64,000 nt of DNA from JALEFZ01 sp039817415 (GCA_039817415.1 JBCBVV010000008.1:1-64000), one strand, 5' to 3'; numbered from the stretch's first letter, positions 42,046 to 52,111 are shown. The notes: a model not told the origin generated them from the sequence alone. Made by a program: numbers and translations.

Positions 42046-42972
42046 CTACCGGAACAGGCGCACTGTTCGATCTTTCTCAAATATATAATTTAATTCAATG
42101 GGTTTACAAATTACTTTTAGGGTAGACTCTAAGTCATTCACATAAAAAGTTGCTGTTATTTTCCCTTCGATGCTTTCATCCATTAACAGCTTATACCCAT
42201 AATATCTTTCGAAGTAATCACCTAACTCACTCATTGGCAGGCTTATTACCTTGAATTTATCCTTTTTCCAATTAGGTGCTAAAGCAGGATTTTCAAGGCT
42301 AACTTCCTTTAATTGCTTATTTTCGATCAAAGCCATCTCACCTGGCTCGAGGATAATTTGCTGATCATGATGGGTAACTTCTACCTTTCCAGTGTAGCAA
42401 ACCACCTCAAATTCGTCCTCTCTTTGGAAAACATTGAAGGAAGTCCCTAGAACCTTTACCTCTCCTGCTTGTGTTTCAACGACAAAAGAATTGCCTTTTT
42501 CAACCTGGAAGAATGCCTCTCCGTCTAGAGAAACCTTTCTTTCATCTTTCCAATTCCCCTTAGAGAAGGCAAGTTCAGAGCCCATGAACATATCCACTTG
42601 TGAGCCATCGGGCAGGCTTACTTCTTGCGTTTGGGCATAATTGGTTTCTATGACTGTGGTTGTATTCTTTGGCCATAAAAAGTATGTCGCAGCTAACACA
42701 AGAACAGCGGCTGCTACTCTCATAAAGAGGCGATTACTTTGTGGCTGCATGGCAACAACCTTTGCGGAAGATTCTTCTTCTGCAAGTCTTGACTGGAGTT
42801 CGTCCCAGGCTTGTTCATTTGTTTTGCTAGAGGGAACCGAAAGCGATTCTGACGCTTTGATTGCCTGTAACAACTCATCCATGCCCTCTGCCTCTTGAAC
42901 CAACTGTTCCTCCGATAATTCGCGGTTTAGGTAGCGAGCAAGGATATCAGTATGTTGTAGACCTTCACTCAT
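42046..42972 (-). CDS. FecR family anti-sigma factor
   Basis: 308 residues. A cytoplasmic N-terminal region (about 1-80) is followed by one transmembrane helix (RVAAAVLVLAATYFLWPKNT), the FecR domain (SLPDGSQVDMFMGSELAF, then VSLDGEAFFQV and VLGTSFNVF) and a C-terminal DUF4974 / STN-like segment (ISLPMSELGDYFERYYGY). It receives the signal from the TonB receptor in the periplasm and releases the sigma factor, inner-membrane located. It lies between the receptor (36 nt downstream) and the sigma gene (201 nt upstream). Confidence 0.95.
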   Translation of the reverse strand: MSEGLQHTDILARYLNRELSEEQLVQEAEGMDELLQAIKASESLSVPSSKTNEQAWDELQSRLAEEESSAKVVAMQPQSNRLFMRVAAAVLVLAATYFLWPKNTTTVIETNYAQTQEVSLPDGSQVDMFMGSELAFSKGNWKDERKVSLDGEAFFQVEKGNSFVVETQAGEVKVLGTSFNVFQREDEFEVVCYTGKVEVTHHDQQIILEPGEMALIENKQLKEVSLENPALAPNWKKDKFKVISLPMSELGDYFERYYGYKLLMDESIEGKITATFYVNDLESTLKVICKPIELNYIFEKDRTVRLFR

Positions 42973-43173
42973 GTATGGAATATTTTTAATTTCTATCCTT
43001 ATAACAACCCTTCCTTTTGATACCCTACATCTGAATATAAAGAATAAGGATGATTTAGGTCAAATCTTTCGATTTTGGAGATGAATGGTCTGAATTAGAG
43101 CGAATTTGGTCACTTTTTTTTCTCTTCAAAATTCAGAATATCCATCAAAATGGCCGTTGAAAAAATGGCAAAA

Positions 43174-43680
43174 CTAGATTTTTGGATACAATTCCCTCAG
43201 TTCTACTAATGCTTTATGCATCCGTTTTTCAACTGCTTTTACACTTAGTTCCAATCTGTCTGCAATCTCCCTGTACGTTAGTTTTTCTATTCTGTTCATG
43301 AGAAATACAATTCTGTTCTTCTCAGGAAGGGAGGAAATTGCGTTTTCTAACTTTTTCCTGAATTCTTCCCCCTCCATAATGTACTGTGGTGTCTCCACAG
43401 AGGTGGTAGATACAGGCTGTTGGTTGAACTTCATGACCACCTTCTGGTGCTTTACTTCGTTCAGGAACAGGTTATGTGCAATGGTATACAGATAACTCTT
43501 TACCTTATCAGGGTCAATATTTTCTCTTTTTCTCCATAAAATGAGAAAAGCCTCTTGGGTTAGATCTTCTGCCAACTCCACATTCCCCGATTTGTAATAC
43601 AGGAAGTTTCTAATTGCCTGATAATACTTGTCGAAGAGTTCTTTAAAAGCTTCTGATTCCGATTGATGCTGAAGATTCAT
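43174..43680 (-). CDS. ECF RNA polymerase sigma factor (FecI-type)
   Basis: 168 residues with region 2 (FKELFDKYYQAIRNFLYYKS, AEDLTQEAFLILW) and region 4 (PEKNRIVFLMNRIEKLTYRE, SVKAVEKRMHKALVELR). This is the Bacteroidota 1 family of ECF sigma factors that partner with FecR anti-sigma proteins. Together with the FecR and TonB receptor genes below it forms a cell-surface signalling module that probably autoregulates the receptor gene. The 201-nt gap between its stop and FecR (42973-43173) is longer than usual for such operons and may hold a sigma-dependent promoter for fecR and the receptor. Confidence 0.96.
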   Translation of the reverse strand: MNLQHQSESEAFKELFDKYYQAIRNFLYYKSGNVELAEDLTQEAFLILWRKRENIDPDKVKSYLYTIAHNLFLNEVKHQKVVMKFNQQPVSTTSVETPQYIMEGEEFRKKLENAISSLPEKNRIVFLMNRIEKLTYREIADRLELSVKAVEKRMHKALVELRELYPKI

Positions 43681-43859
43681 TTACTGTTTTATACTGCCGT
43701 TTGACACAATTGTAAAGGAAATTTTCCTCAAGGAATGAGGATTTTGTTGTCGATAGCTAGTGTTTGTTTCTTGAAGATAGGATTTTAGTCGATAATCTCC
43801 CCAGTAAGTCTAAGAGAATCTTACCTTTTGGCAGAAGTAACACACTTCTTTATAGCAGA

Positions 43860-44930
43860 TTAGTGGACCAAAGGAAAGATAAATGGAAGCCCCTTTTCCT
43901 TTGCATTCCGTGTCTTCCAATCCACCTTGTCTCCATATTGAAACAAGAACTGAAGGCATATTTCATTCTTTTCCTCCTCAGATAAATGCGTATAGTTCGC
44001 ATGCTCAGCCATAAATTCCCCTAATTCTTTCTCTTGTTTCGAAAAGTTCTCGAACAAGCCATGTAAGTTTAGTGGCTGTTCGGAGATCTTCCTAGGTAGT
44101 TGCTCAACTCGCTTATCATTTGGTAGAAGGAGGGAGCTTTTCTTCTTTCTATTTCGAATCCTGTAATGAATGGGCTTTTCGGCACTGAGGAGCTCAAGGG
44201 ATACTTTTAGGTTCTTAGCTGAAAGATTTGCCCACCATAAATCCCGATTAGGTAGGAGTACCTTTTCTGCCACCTCATGGAATTCCTGAGGAGAATAGCT
44301 CCTTCTAAGTTGTAATTGTCGAAGAATATGTAGCATGGGTTTTTCCTCAACGAAGGGTTTCTCTTGATCCCAAAGTTTGACTTTTGCCTGTATTTCTTCC
44401 GCTCTCTTCCAAATTCCAATTAGCCATTGATCTAGCTCTGATTCTATATCCCATAATGCTCTAAGGTCAATCCAAATCAGTTCATCCCATTTTTTCAAGC
44501 AATTTTGGAGAGTGACCTTATCCTCCGGTGGGCCAATTGCCTCAAGAGAAGTCAGCCAGTACTGTTCGATGCGATTAATCAAGGGAATGAGAAGATGAAT
44601 GGAGCCTTTTTGATTTTTTATACTCAGGATTGTCCTTTTTGCTTTTTCAATCAGATAGGCTAGCTCGTGAAGATCGGGAAGTGCTGGGGCGAGCTGTTGC
44701 TGAAAAAAATCAAACCATACGGGATTCAGGCTGTATCCTTGCCCATGAGAGTATATAACACCTGACTTAACAAGTAGCTGAAATTTCTGCTGATCATCTC
44801 CTAGTTCGGCAAGGATTTGATTTCCAGAGAATGGCTGTTGGTTGGAAGGGACGGAGAAAAGCTTTTCCAGCAACCTCCTTGATTGATAGAGAATAACGAG
44901 TAATTCGGAAAGCTTATCTGCTTTAGGCAT
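43860..44930 (-). CDS. Hypothetical protein with kleisin (MksF/JetA)-like features
   Basis: 356 residues, soluble. The N-terminus (about 1-80) reads as a winged-helix: LILYQSRRLLEKLF, a turn, ILAELGDDQQKFQLLVKSGV and YSHGQGYSLNPVWF, where the wing ends in a YxLNP motif like that of MksF/JetA/MukF kleisins. A helical middle (LIEKAKRTILSIKNQKGSIH and on) and an acidic helical C-terminus follow. I do not know a named family, so the kleisin label is a pattern-based guess. It directly follows ppk1 with one nucleotide between the stop and the ATG, so expression is tied to ppk1. The SMC-like operon at 98-4315 lacks a kleisin gene, which makes a link attractive but unproven. Confidence 0.4.
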   Translation of the reverse strand: MPKADKLSELLVILYQSRRLLEKLFSVPSNQQPFSGNQILAELGDDQQKFQLLVKSGVIYSHGQGYSLNPVWFDFFQQQLAPALPDLHELAYLIEKAKRTILSIKNQKGSIHLLIPLINRIEQYWLTSLEAIGPPEDKVTLQNCLKKWDELIWIDLRALWDIESELDQWLIGIWKRAEEIQAKVKLWDQEKPFVEEKPMLHILRQLQLRRSYSPQEFHEVAEKVLLPNRDLWWANLSAKNLKVSLELLSAEKPIHYRIRNRKKKSSLLLPNDKRVEQLPRKISEQPLNLHGLFENFSKQEKELGEFMAEHANYTHLSEEEKNEICLQFLFQYGDKVDWKTRNAKEKGLPFIFPLVH

Positions 44931-44931
44931 A

Positions 44932-47043
44932 TTATTTCCCCAAAGATCCTTCTTTTACACGTGCGTAAATTTCTATTTGCGCTCTGACAGACTCACCTGC
45001 TCGGTAGAAGGGTTTATTTTGTAGATAAGGATCCAGTTGAGTTGCTTTTATGTTATCCATCCATTGGATTTCCATCAAGTCAAGTACCTCTGCCTGTAAG
45101 TTAGGATCGTCTACTGGAAAATTAACCTCTATCCTTCTGTTAAGATTGCGTCTCATCCAGTCTGCTGAACCCAAATATACTTTTTGGTTGCCTCTGTTGT
45201 GGAAGCAAAAGATTCGAGAGTGTTCAAGGAATTGATCTACAATTCGGCGAACGATGATATTTTCACTCAAGCCAGGGACTTGTGGTCTCAAACAACAAAT
45301 TCCTCTTACGATCATTCTGATCTGGACACCAGCCTGACTCGCTTCATAAAGCTTATCAATCATGTCTGGATCTTCGAGGTTATTGAGTTTGATAAAGATT
45401 TCTGCCTTCCTACCCTGTTGAGCCTCCTCCATTTCTACCTCAATCATTTGAAGGAATCGCTCTTTCATTCCAAACTGAGCGACAAGAAGCTTGTTGAAGG
45501 GTTTGGGTTTGTACTCCCAATCTGTCAAGTGAGCAAATAGCTCATGAAGCTCAGCCATGATTTCATCATTAGCTGTAAAAAATCCCTGATCAGTGTAGAG
45601 CGTGGCGGTCTTTTCGTTGAAGTTTCCTGTACTAAGGAAAGCATATCCCTTTTCTTCCTGGTTTTCTTCACGAATAACCATAGCGACCTTAGCATGCACT
45701 TTCAATCCGGGCATACTGTAGACAATCTTGACTCCAGAGCTCTTCATGTTTTCTGCAGATTGCAGATTGGAGGCCTCATCAAATCTCGCCTTGATCTCGA
45801 CGAAGACGGTAACATCCTTCCCGTTTTGCGCTGCCCGTATAAGGGCATTGACAATCTGTGAGTTGGAAGCTACTCGGTATTGTGTAGCGAAAATCTTCTT
45901 CACCTGTGGATCAACAGCCGCCTGATTCAGAAAACTAATGACGTGATCATAGGTATGGTAGGGGAAATGCAACATCCAGTCCTTGACCTTTACGGCTGCG
46001 AAGATGTTTGCATATAGGTTGAATTCTGATTTAGGCAATGGGGGTAAGGCTTCCCTTTCTAGCTCAGGGGAGAGTGGATTAGGAAAGTCAAAGAAGTTAT
46101 AATAGCTATGGTATTTACCTCCGCTGACGACCTCTCTTTTTTTGATGTCAAAGGTATCTCTCAAATATTTCAACATGCTGCTGGGCATGCTACTGTCATG
46201 TAGGAACCTGGATGGGAATCCTGTTTTTCTCAGTTTTAAATGGTTCTTGACTTTATCTACAAGGTTGCCATCATATTCATCCTCTATCTGTAGATCAGCA
46301 TTGCGATTCAGTTTGATACTGTGGCAGGCAAGTACATCATAACCGTGAAACAAGCGATCCAAATTAAAGCGGATCACATCATCCAAAAACATAAAATAAT
46401 GTGCCCCATCTACTGTGGGAAGTTCAATGAACCTAGGGAAATAGTGAGTGGGTATTTGAACCAGCGCATATCTGATTCTTTTTGACTCATTTATTTTATC
46501 ATTTTTCCCTTCCTCAACTAGTTTGGCGTAGTTTCTTGGACGGTTTCTCAGCTTGGTGCAAAGATACAAGGCACCTTCTCTCAGAAAGTGCATGATCTTA
46601 TTCTTACGAAGGAGCTCGGTATGAAGAAAGGCCATAAGCTCTTCTTTAAAGAACTTTCTGACAAACTCCTTATGGACCTCTAATTCAGGTGCCCCCTGAA
46701 TAAGATGAATATTATTTCTTTTGAGTTCTGGGAGTATACTTCCTTGAAAAATCTGCCCAAAAACTTCCTGCTGCCTGTGAACTTCTGCCTTGATTTGTTC
46801 GAGGAGGAGTTCGGGCTCCATGGGATTTTTACGCTTGGAGGTTTTCCTCTGGACTTTAATTAAGCTTTGAATGGTCGCCACACGGACACGGTAGAACTCC
46901 CCCATATTGGAGGAATATATGGCCATAAACTTAATCCGCTCATAAAGAGGGAGGGATTCGTCCTTTGCTTCCAATAAAACACGGTAGTTGAAGGACAACC
47001 AGCTTAAGTCTCGTGGATAGTATTTTTGTTCAGTAAGAACCAT
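44932..47043 (-). CDS. ppk1: Polyphosphate kinase 1
   Basis: 703 residues. It starts with YYPRDLSWLSFNYRVLLEAK, the N-terminal PPK1 signature, with the KFMAIYSSNMGEFYRVRVAT helix. The catalytic core has FEMRFKA-type IFVEIKARFDEASNL, the phosphohistidine in PGLKVHAKVAMV (about 446), the TGNFNEKTATLYTDQGF segment and a second His in FLEHSRIFCFHN. It makes polyphosphate from ATP in the cytoplasm or at the membrane. It precedes a kleisin-like gene with a 1-nt gap. Confidence 0.97.
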   Translation of the reverse strand: MVLTEQKYYPRDLSWLSFNYRVLLEAKDESLPLYERIKFMAIYSSNMGEFYRVRVATIQSLIKVQRKTSKRKNPMEPELLLEQIKAEVHRQQEVFGQIFQGSILPELKRNNIHLIQGAPELEVHKEFVRKFFKEELMAFLHTELLRKNKIMHFLREGALYLCTKLRNRPRNYAKLVEEGKNDKINESKRIRYALVQIPTHYFPRFIELPTVDGAHYFMFLDDVIRFNLDRLFHGYDVLACHSIKLNRNADLQIEDEYDGNLVDKVKNHLKLRKTGFPSRFLHDSSMPSSMLKYLRDTFDIKKREVVSGGKYHSYYNFFDFPNPLSPELEREALPPLPKSEFNLYANIFAAVKVKDWMLHFPYHTYDHVISFLNQAAVDPQVKKIFATQYRVASNSQIVNALIRAAQNGKDVTVFVEIKARFDEASNLQSAENMKSSGVKIVYSMPGLKVHAKVAMVIREENQEEKGYAFLSTGNFNEKTATLYTDQGFFTANDEIMAELHELFAHLTDWEYKPKPFNKLLVAQFGMKERFLQMIEVEMEEAQQGRKAEIFIKLNNLEDPDMIDKLYEASQAGVQIRMIVRGICCLRPQVPGLSENIIVRRIVDQFLEHSRIFCFHNRGNQKVYLGSADWMRRNLNRRIEVNFPVDDPNLQAEVLDLMEIQWMDNIKATQLDPYLQNKPFYRAGESVRAQIEIYARVKEGSLGK

Positions 47044-47129
47044 TCAGTGCAGGTTTTCCTACAAGTTAAGAGGAAATAAGGAATATGAGAAGCGCTATTT
47101 AGCTATATCAATAACTTTGACTTTTCCTT

Positions 47130-50100
47130 TTATCTTCTAGCAGCACTTACTGGAAATTCCTGTTGTACTTTTTGTTTCAAGGGACTATCTGGCATCAAGC
47201 TCAAGGCAATACGGGCAGATTCTAGCGCTTCATCCTGATTTCCAAGCCCTTGAGAAAATAATGCATGCCAATACCAGAACCTTGGATTTTGGTTATTGTT
47301 GGCAAGCGCAGTTTCCATCAGGGCATATCCGGCATCCATTGCCTCTAAGTCGAGGTAAATATTAGCCAGTTTTGAGACGATCTTTCGATTCTTAGGTGCA
47401 GCTTCAAGGACTTCTAGCCAAATGTCTTTGGCTGCTTGTGTATCTTTTTTGGCTAATAGCCATTCCCCCTTGATGAGTTTGTCCTGTGCAAGGTCTGAAT
47501 CAAGGTCCATGAAAGATTCTGCCTTCTTTATTTGCCCCTTGATGAGGAAAGCGCGTGCCATTTCTCTTTTGATTTCAGGAGCAGAATTCTCAAAAGCCAC
47601 TAATCTGAGGTTAGTTATGGCAAGAGAGTCTTTGTATTTGTTGTAGATCTTCCCCATTTCCAAATATGGAGCCAATGCGGATGAATCAAATTCTATGGCT
47701 TGTCGAAAATTCTCCAGTGCGAAGGCAAACTGACCTAAGCTGTCTGCATAAATACCTGTTCGAATTCTTTCATGGGTGGTAAGTGTGCTAAGATCCCATT
47801 CAGTTTGGGCGTAGAGGTCTTGCCCATAAGCTTTTAGAAGAATGGCCAATTCGCGAGAACAAGCTTCAAATAATGACTCTTCCATCCCTCTTGCCTCTAT
47901 GAGTTCGAAGTTGGCTGCCTCAAGAAATCCTCTGTCCAGGTTCATGAGGGCTGAATAGTACTTGCCTTTGGGATCTAACTCCGCCATTTTATCGAAATAG
48001 TACTTGGCCATAGAGGGTAGATCCATTTCCACGTACTTTAGTCCTAGCAAGTACAGGGCATCCGAATTATAGGCCAATTGGGAGTTCCCGAGGTAAGTAA
48101 GCCTGCTGGCACCGAGTTCCATCGAGTCGAGTTGTAGGTCTCGCCATCCGTCTAATAAGATTGCTTCTGGGACGGAGGCCTGGTTGGCCACCTGACGTAG
48201 CATCTGTAATCCAAGGGTATCTTCCTCGCTTATATCATGTGATAGTAAATGGTGATACCTTATCCAGAGATCCCTTCCCATATGATTCTGATAAGGGGAT
48301 GGATCAAGATTTTTCTCTCCTTTTAGTAAGTTCCAAATCAAATAATTGGTCCATACACCTGGAAACTTAGGCTTGGCATCTACGGAGCTTTTAAAGAATG
48401 TTGCGGCTTCGTTTTCTTGTTGGTAGAGATGATAGAGCAATGCCAAGTTGCTGTAGGAAATGGCATCATTGACATTGGCTAGTAAGCCTTGCTTGAAGTA
48501 CAGGATTGCAGAATCCGGCTGTTGGTCATTCAGGAATTCAACCCCTAGATTATTGCTTAGCAGGGCGTTTTCGGGCATCCTTTGGACTCCTCTTCGCAAC
48601 ACATTGATGGAGGAATCTTTAAGTCCCATTTCAGTTAACAATTGCGAAGCAGATGTCCATCCAAAGGGAAAATCAAATACCTTAACTGATTTTTGGTAGT
48701 AGTCTACAGAAATGACAGGAGACCCACCTTTGAGACCATTTATGACCGCTCTATTGTAATGGCCTTTCACAGAGGAAATCGCCGTTTTGGATGCCAATTC
48801 GTAGGCTTTGTCTGCTCTTTCCAGGTTTCCTTTGAACCATGACTCATCCCCTATTTGCAAGGAATAAGAGTGTGAAATTAGGGTGAAGGACTTCCATTTT
48901 TCCCTTCCTTCAAGCATTACGATAGTCCCCAATGCCAACAACCACACGACATAAAAATTGAATTCTCTGGCTCGGGTCAATAGGTAGTACATGTTGACTT
49001 TTTTCCTGAGAAGAGGAGCGTGATTGAAGAAAGTGAAGAAGGTATAAAACAGGGATACGCTGAAGAAAAATATGCAGATCATGCGATCTATGGTGTAGAC
49101 AAAAAGGAGGTCTCCACTGGACATATTGACTGCTATAAAGCTCAATGAAAGAATAGACCAAGCGGCAATGAGAATAGTGAAGGAGAATTGCTTATCGAAA
49201 ATAGCCCTTACTTGATTGTAAAGGTTTTGAGAGGTGAAAATGGTAAATATTCCTACCAGAATAAGCAGATGGGTTGGTCTTACACCCAATTGAATATTGA
49301 TACCAAATAAATTAAGGTCAAGAAATTCATTGATCCAAAGGAATTGAATCATCATAAATAGAGCGACTGCACTGACGATCGCCCAAAATGGCCACCTATC
49401 TTCTATTTTTTGTCGGTTGTTACCTACTAGAATCAGAAGGTTGAGTAAGTCCTTTCCTACAAAAATTAGATAAGGAACGAAAAGAAATACCAAATAGAAG
49501 TAGCTATCTAGCAAGTAGATATAAGAATCAACCTTACTTCCTGTGGCCATTGGAATCCCAAACCATATCATGGCAATTCCTAGCACAACAGCCAACCTTG
49601 CCAAGAGCGACCATGTGAGAAGCTGTGATTGGAACAAGTAAGCTGGAATGAGAAAGGAAAGGATGATTCCAAACTCAATCAATCTTGCTGTAATATCTGC
49701 CTCGGCATACCAAAGCTTGTGAACTCCAGAAAAGTGTACAAAAAGGGCAAATAAGAGATAAAAGAGATAAACCCAACGGCTGCTGATTTGAGTAATAGCT
49801 GTTAAAACGAGCACCCATCCGAGGACTTGTAGGGCCCAGAAAAGATAAAGAGGAAACGATTTAGGAAGTAGCGGACCTGCAGCATGGGTGATCTTCTGCC
49901 AGTAGACCGGAAAATCTATATCGTAGGTTCTGTAATTGGCTTCAAGGGTATCGATATGCGCTTCATCCACCACAGATGATTGAAGCTGATAGGATTCCAG
50001 AGACCAGAAGGTAGGTTGGGTATGCGCCAGGCCTAAAAACGTAGCAGAGGTTAAAATAAGAATTAGGGCTATCCAGAAAATAGTTTTTTCTGCCTTCGAG

Positions 50101-50153
50101 AATTGAAAATAGAAATATTGTATGGGGAGATAGGGTAATCTTTTGAGATCCAT
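47130..50153 (-). CDS. Large membrane protein with TPR domain
   Basis: 1007 residues. The N-terminal 410 residues hold about ten transmembrane helices, with aromatic-rich loops as in O-antigen-ligase-like or PMT-like membrane proteins (I cannot name the family). The C-terminal 580 residues are tetratricopeptide repeats (AIEFDSSALAPYLEMGKIYN, AAPKNRKIVSKLANIYLDLE, NPRFWYWHALFSQGLG) and end in VSAARR. The membrane part could be a transporter or glycosyltransferase-like domain with the TPR region in the cytoplasm or periplasm. It is monocistronic. No obvious catalytic motif was found. Confidence 0.75.
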   Translation of the reverse strand: MDLKRLPYLPIQYFYFQFSKAEKTIFWIALILILTSATFLGLAHTQPTFWSLESYQLQSSVVDEAHIDTLEANYRTYDIDFPVYWQKITHAAGPLLPKSFPLYLFWALQVLGWVLVLTAITQISSRWVYLFYLLFALFVHFSGVHKLWYAEADITARLIEFGIILSFLIPAYLFQSQLLTWSLLARLAVVLGIAMIWFGIPMATGSKVDSYIYLLDSYFYLVFLFVPYLIFVGKDLLNLLILVGNNRQKIEDRWPFWAIVSAVALFMMIQFLWINEFLDLNLFGINIQLGVRPTHLLILVGIFTIFTSQNLYNQVRAIFDKQFSFTILIAAWSILSLSFIAVNMSSGDLLFVYTIDRMICIFFFSVSLFYTFFTFFNHAPLLRKKVNMYYLLTRAREFNFYVVWLLALGTIVMLEGREKWKSFTLISHSYSLQIGDESWFKGNLERADKAYELASKTAISSVKGHYNRAVINGLKGGSPVISVDYYQKSVKVFDFPFGWTSASQLLTEMGLKDSSINVLRRGVQRMPENALLSNNLGVEFLNDQQPDSAILYFKQGLLANVNDAISYSNLALLYHLYQQENEAATFFKSSVDAKPKFPGVWTNYLIWNLLKGEKNLDPSPYQNHMGRDLWIRYHHLLSHDISEEDTLGLQMLRQVANQASVPEAILLDGWRDLQLDSMELGASRLTYLGNSQLAYNSDALYLLGLKYVEMDLPSMAKYYFDKMAELDPKGKYYSALMNLDRGFLEAANFELIEARGMEESLFEACSRELAILLKAYGQDLYAQTEWDLSTLTTHERIRTGIYADSLGQFAFALENFRQAIEFDSSALAPYLEMGKIYNKYKDSLAITNLRLVAFENSAPEIKREMARAFLIKGQIKKAESFMDLDSDLAQDKLIKGEWLLAKKDTQAAKDIWLEVLEAAPKNRKIVSKLANIYLDLEAMDAGYALMETALANNNQNPRFWYWHALFSQGLGNQDEALESARIALSLMPDSPLKQKVQQEFPVSAARR

Positions 50154-50290
50154 ATTGCAATATTAAGAAAGGCATCCCTCAAAATTAAGCTACATGCTCA
50201 AATTTGAAGGAGATATCTTGGTCTAAGCGTAAATTTAGATTGGCCTAACTCAAATAATGAATCATGGCGCAAAAAGTTACATAGGTTTAT

Positions 50291-50330
50291 AAAAAAAGCT
50301 CTTCACAACAGTTTGTGAAGAGCTTTTTTT
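50291..50330. terminator. Bidirectional terminator downstream of pntB
   Basis: GCTCTTCACA (50298-50307) pairs with TGTGAAGAGC (50314-50323) around a short loop. A and T runs lie on the two sides. It ends the transhydrogenase operon on the minus strand. Confidence 0.9.
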
Positions 50331-50344
50331 CAGATTGAAATCAA

Positions 50345-51763
50345 TTATCCTAGTGTTTTTACCTCTGATACCAGCTTTTCAAGAGAAGCTTTTGCATCAC
50401 CAAAGAGCATGCGATTGTTCTCATGGAAGAACAATGGATTCTGGATTCCTGCATATCCTGGCTTCATTGAGCGCTTCAGAACGATGGTATTTTTTGCATC
50501 GGTTACATTCAGAATGGGCATTCCATAAATTGGGCTACCTGGATCATCCAATGCAGATGGGTTTACGACGTCATTGGCACCTACGATTACAACCACATCT
50601 GTATCTTTCAAAGCTGAGTTAGCATCATCAAGATCCATCAACTTATCATATGATACATCTGCTTCTGCAAGCAGTACGTTCATGTGTCCAGGCATTCTTC
50701 CTGCCACTGGGTGAATGGCGTATTTGACTGTAACACCATTTTCCTCCAAAACATTTTCTAGTTCGTGAGCCACTTTCTGCGCCTGAGCAACGGCCATACC
50801 ATAACCAGGAACCATAACTACCTGATTGGCGTAGCGCATCATAATGGCTGCGTCATTGGCAGTAACTTCTCTTGCTACCATACCAGACTGATCCTTGGCA
50901 GATGAAGTTCCAGCGCTTCCAAATCCCCCAACGATAACGTTCCACAAAGAACGGTTCATGGCTTCACACATTTGTACGGTCAGGATGGTACCTGAAGCTC
51001 CTACCAGAATACCACCTACCAACATCACATTGTTGCTGTAGACAATACCAGCAAGGGCAGCAGCAACCCCAGTAAATGCATTTAGCAAGGAAATCACAAC
51101 TGGCATATCAGCACCTCCAATCGGAATAACGAAGGTGATTCCATAAATCAAAGCTACTCCCATGATGATGAGCACCCAGAAGAAAGGATCAGCAGGGTTC
51201 ATCATCTTATACACGATTCCAGCTATGATGGCTAGTAAAAGGGTCATGTTCACAAAGGTTGGCGCAGGAATCTTGACTTTCTGGTCATTGATCAAGCCTT
51301 GAAGTTTTCCATAGGCCAATAGGGAACCCGTAAAGGCTACGGCACCTACAAACATGGCAAGGAGGGTGGTCATGTGGACACCCATTTCTACCGAGCCTTC
51401 AGCAGCACCTTCGAATACTGGCTGATAATTGCTCAATTCCATCATGGAAATGACAACAGCACAGGCACCACCTAGTCCATTGAAAATGGATACCATTTGC
51501 GGCATAGAGGTCATGGCTACACGTTGAGCTGCCACAAGTCCGATGCCCCCACCGACTGCCAATCCAATGGCAATGATGAGGTAGTTGTTATCTCCCTTTT
51601 CAAGAGGAAGGAAGAGGGTCACCAAAATCCCGATGCCCATACCTACGGCGGCCAATAAGTTTCCAGCACGTGCGGTTTTAGGAGTGGAAAGACGCTTCAA
51701 TCCAATGATGAAGAGAATCACCCCTACCAGATATCCTAAATCTACGATTGGTTTTAAGTCCAT
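50345..51763 (-). CDS. pntB: NAD(P)+ transhydrogenase subunit beta
   Basis: 472 residues. The N-terminal two-thirds is the membrane domain II part (about nine helices, including the GGADMPVVISLLNAFTGVAA stretch with the conserved GGADMPVVIS). The C-terminal dIII domain binds NADP(H): VVMVPGYGMAVAQAQ (GYGMAVAQ), YAIHPVAGRMPGHMNVLLAE, and later VVIVGANDVVNPSA. It couples hydride transfer from NADH to NADP+ with proton entry across the inner membrane. It is third in an operon with the two alpha subunits, the order seen in Rhodospirillum-type three-subunit enzymes. Confidence 0.97.
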   Translation of the reverse strand: MDLKPIVDLGYLVGVILFIIGLKRLSTPKTARAGNLLAAVGMGIGILVTLFLPLEKGDNNYLIIAIGLAVGGGIGLVAAQRVAMTSMPQMVSIFNGLGGACAVVISMMELSNYQPVFEGAAEGSVEMGVHMTTLLAMFVGAVAFTGSLLAYGKLQGLINDQKVKIPAPTFVNMTLLLAIIAGIVYKMMNPADPFFWVLIIMGVALIYGITFVIPIGGADMPVVISLLNAFTGVAAALAGIVYSNNVMLVGGILVGASGTILTVQMCEAMNRSLWNVIVGGFGSAGTSSAKDQSGMVAREVTANDAAIMMRYANQVVMVPGYGMAVAQAQKVAHELENVLEENGVTVKYAIHPVAGRMPGHMNVLLAEADVSYDKLMDLDDANSALKDTDVVVIVGANDVVNPSALDDPGSPIYGMPILNVTDAKNTIVLKRSMKPGYAGIQNPLFFHENNRMLFGDAKASLEKLVSEVKTLG

Positions 51764-51792
51764 TGTATCTTGTTTTTACCTGAAAACAGGGG

Positions 51793-52098
51793 TTATTTCT
51801 TTTTAAACATCTCCAACATACGGTTGGTAACAGCGTGTCCGCCCACCACGTTGATGGTCCCTAGAATAATGCCCAAAAGGCCTAGTCCAAGGGAAAGGTA
51901 GTCATCTGCAGCAGATTGACGGATCAAAAGAATGGCTCCGATGATAACTACCCCGCTGATTGCATTGGCTCCCGACATAAGAGGAGTATGCAGTACGGTA
52001 GGTACATTGGCGATCAATTCGAAGCCTAGGTATATAGCCAAGACCAAGACGTAAATCATGGTCAGGTTGTTCGTGAAAAAATCTACAATTGCTTCCAT
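51793..52098 (-). CDS. pntAB: NAD(P)+ transhydrogenase alpha subunit, membrane part
   Basis: 101 residues from the ATG at 52098. The open frame goes on upstream into pntAA but the ATG fits homologues. It carries three to four transmembrane helices (TMIYVLVLAIYLGFELIANV, then VPTVLHTPLMSGANAISGVV with the conserved VPPLLHTPLMS-type motif, and LGLGLLGIILGTINVVGG). It supplies the dII membrane helices of the alpha chain and joins PntB to make the proton channel. 13 nt separate it from pntAA and 29 nt from pntB. Confidence 0.96.
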   Translation of the reverse strand: MEAIVDFFTNNLTMIYVLVLAIYLGFELIANVPTVLHTPLMSGANAISGVVIIGAILLIRQSAADDYLSLGLGLLGIILGTINVVGGHAVTNRMLEMFKKK

Positions 52099-52111
52099 TT
52101 TGTTAGGTAAA

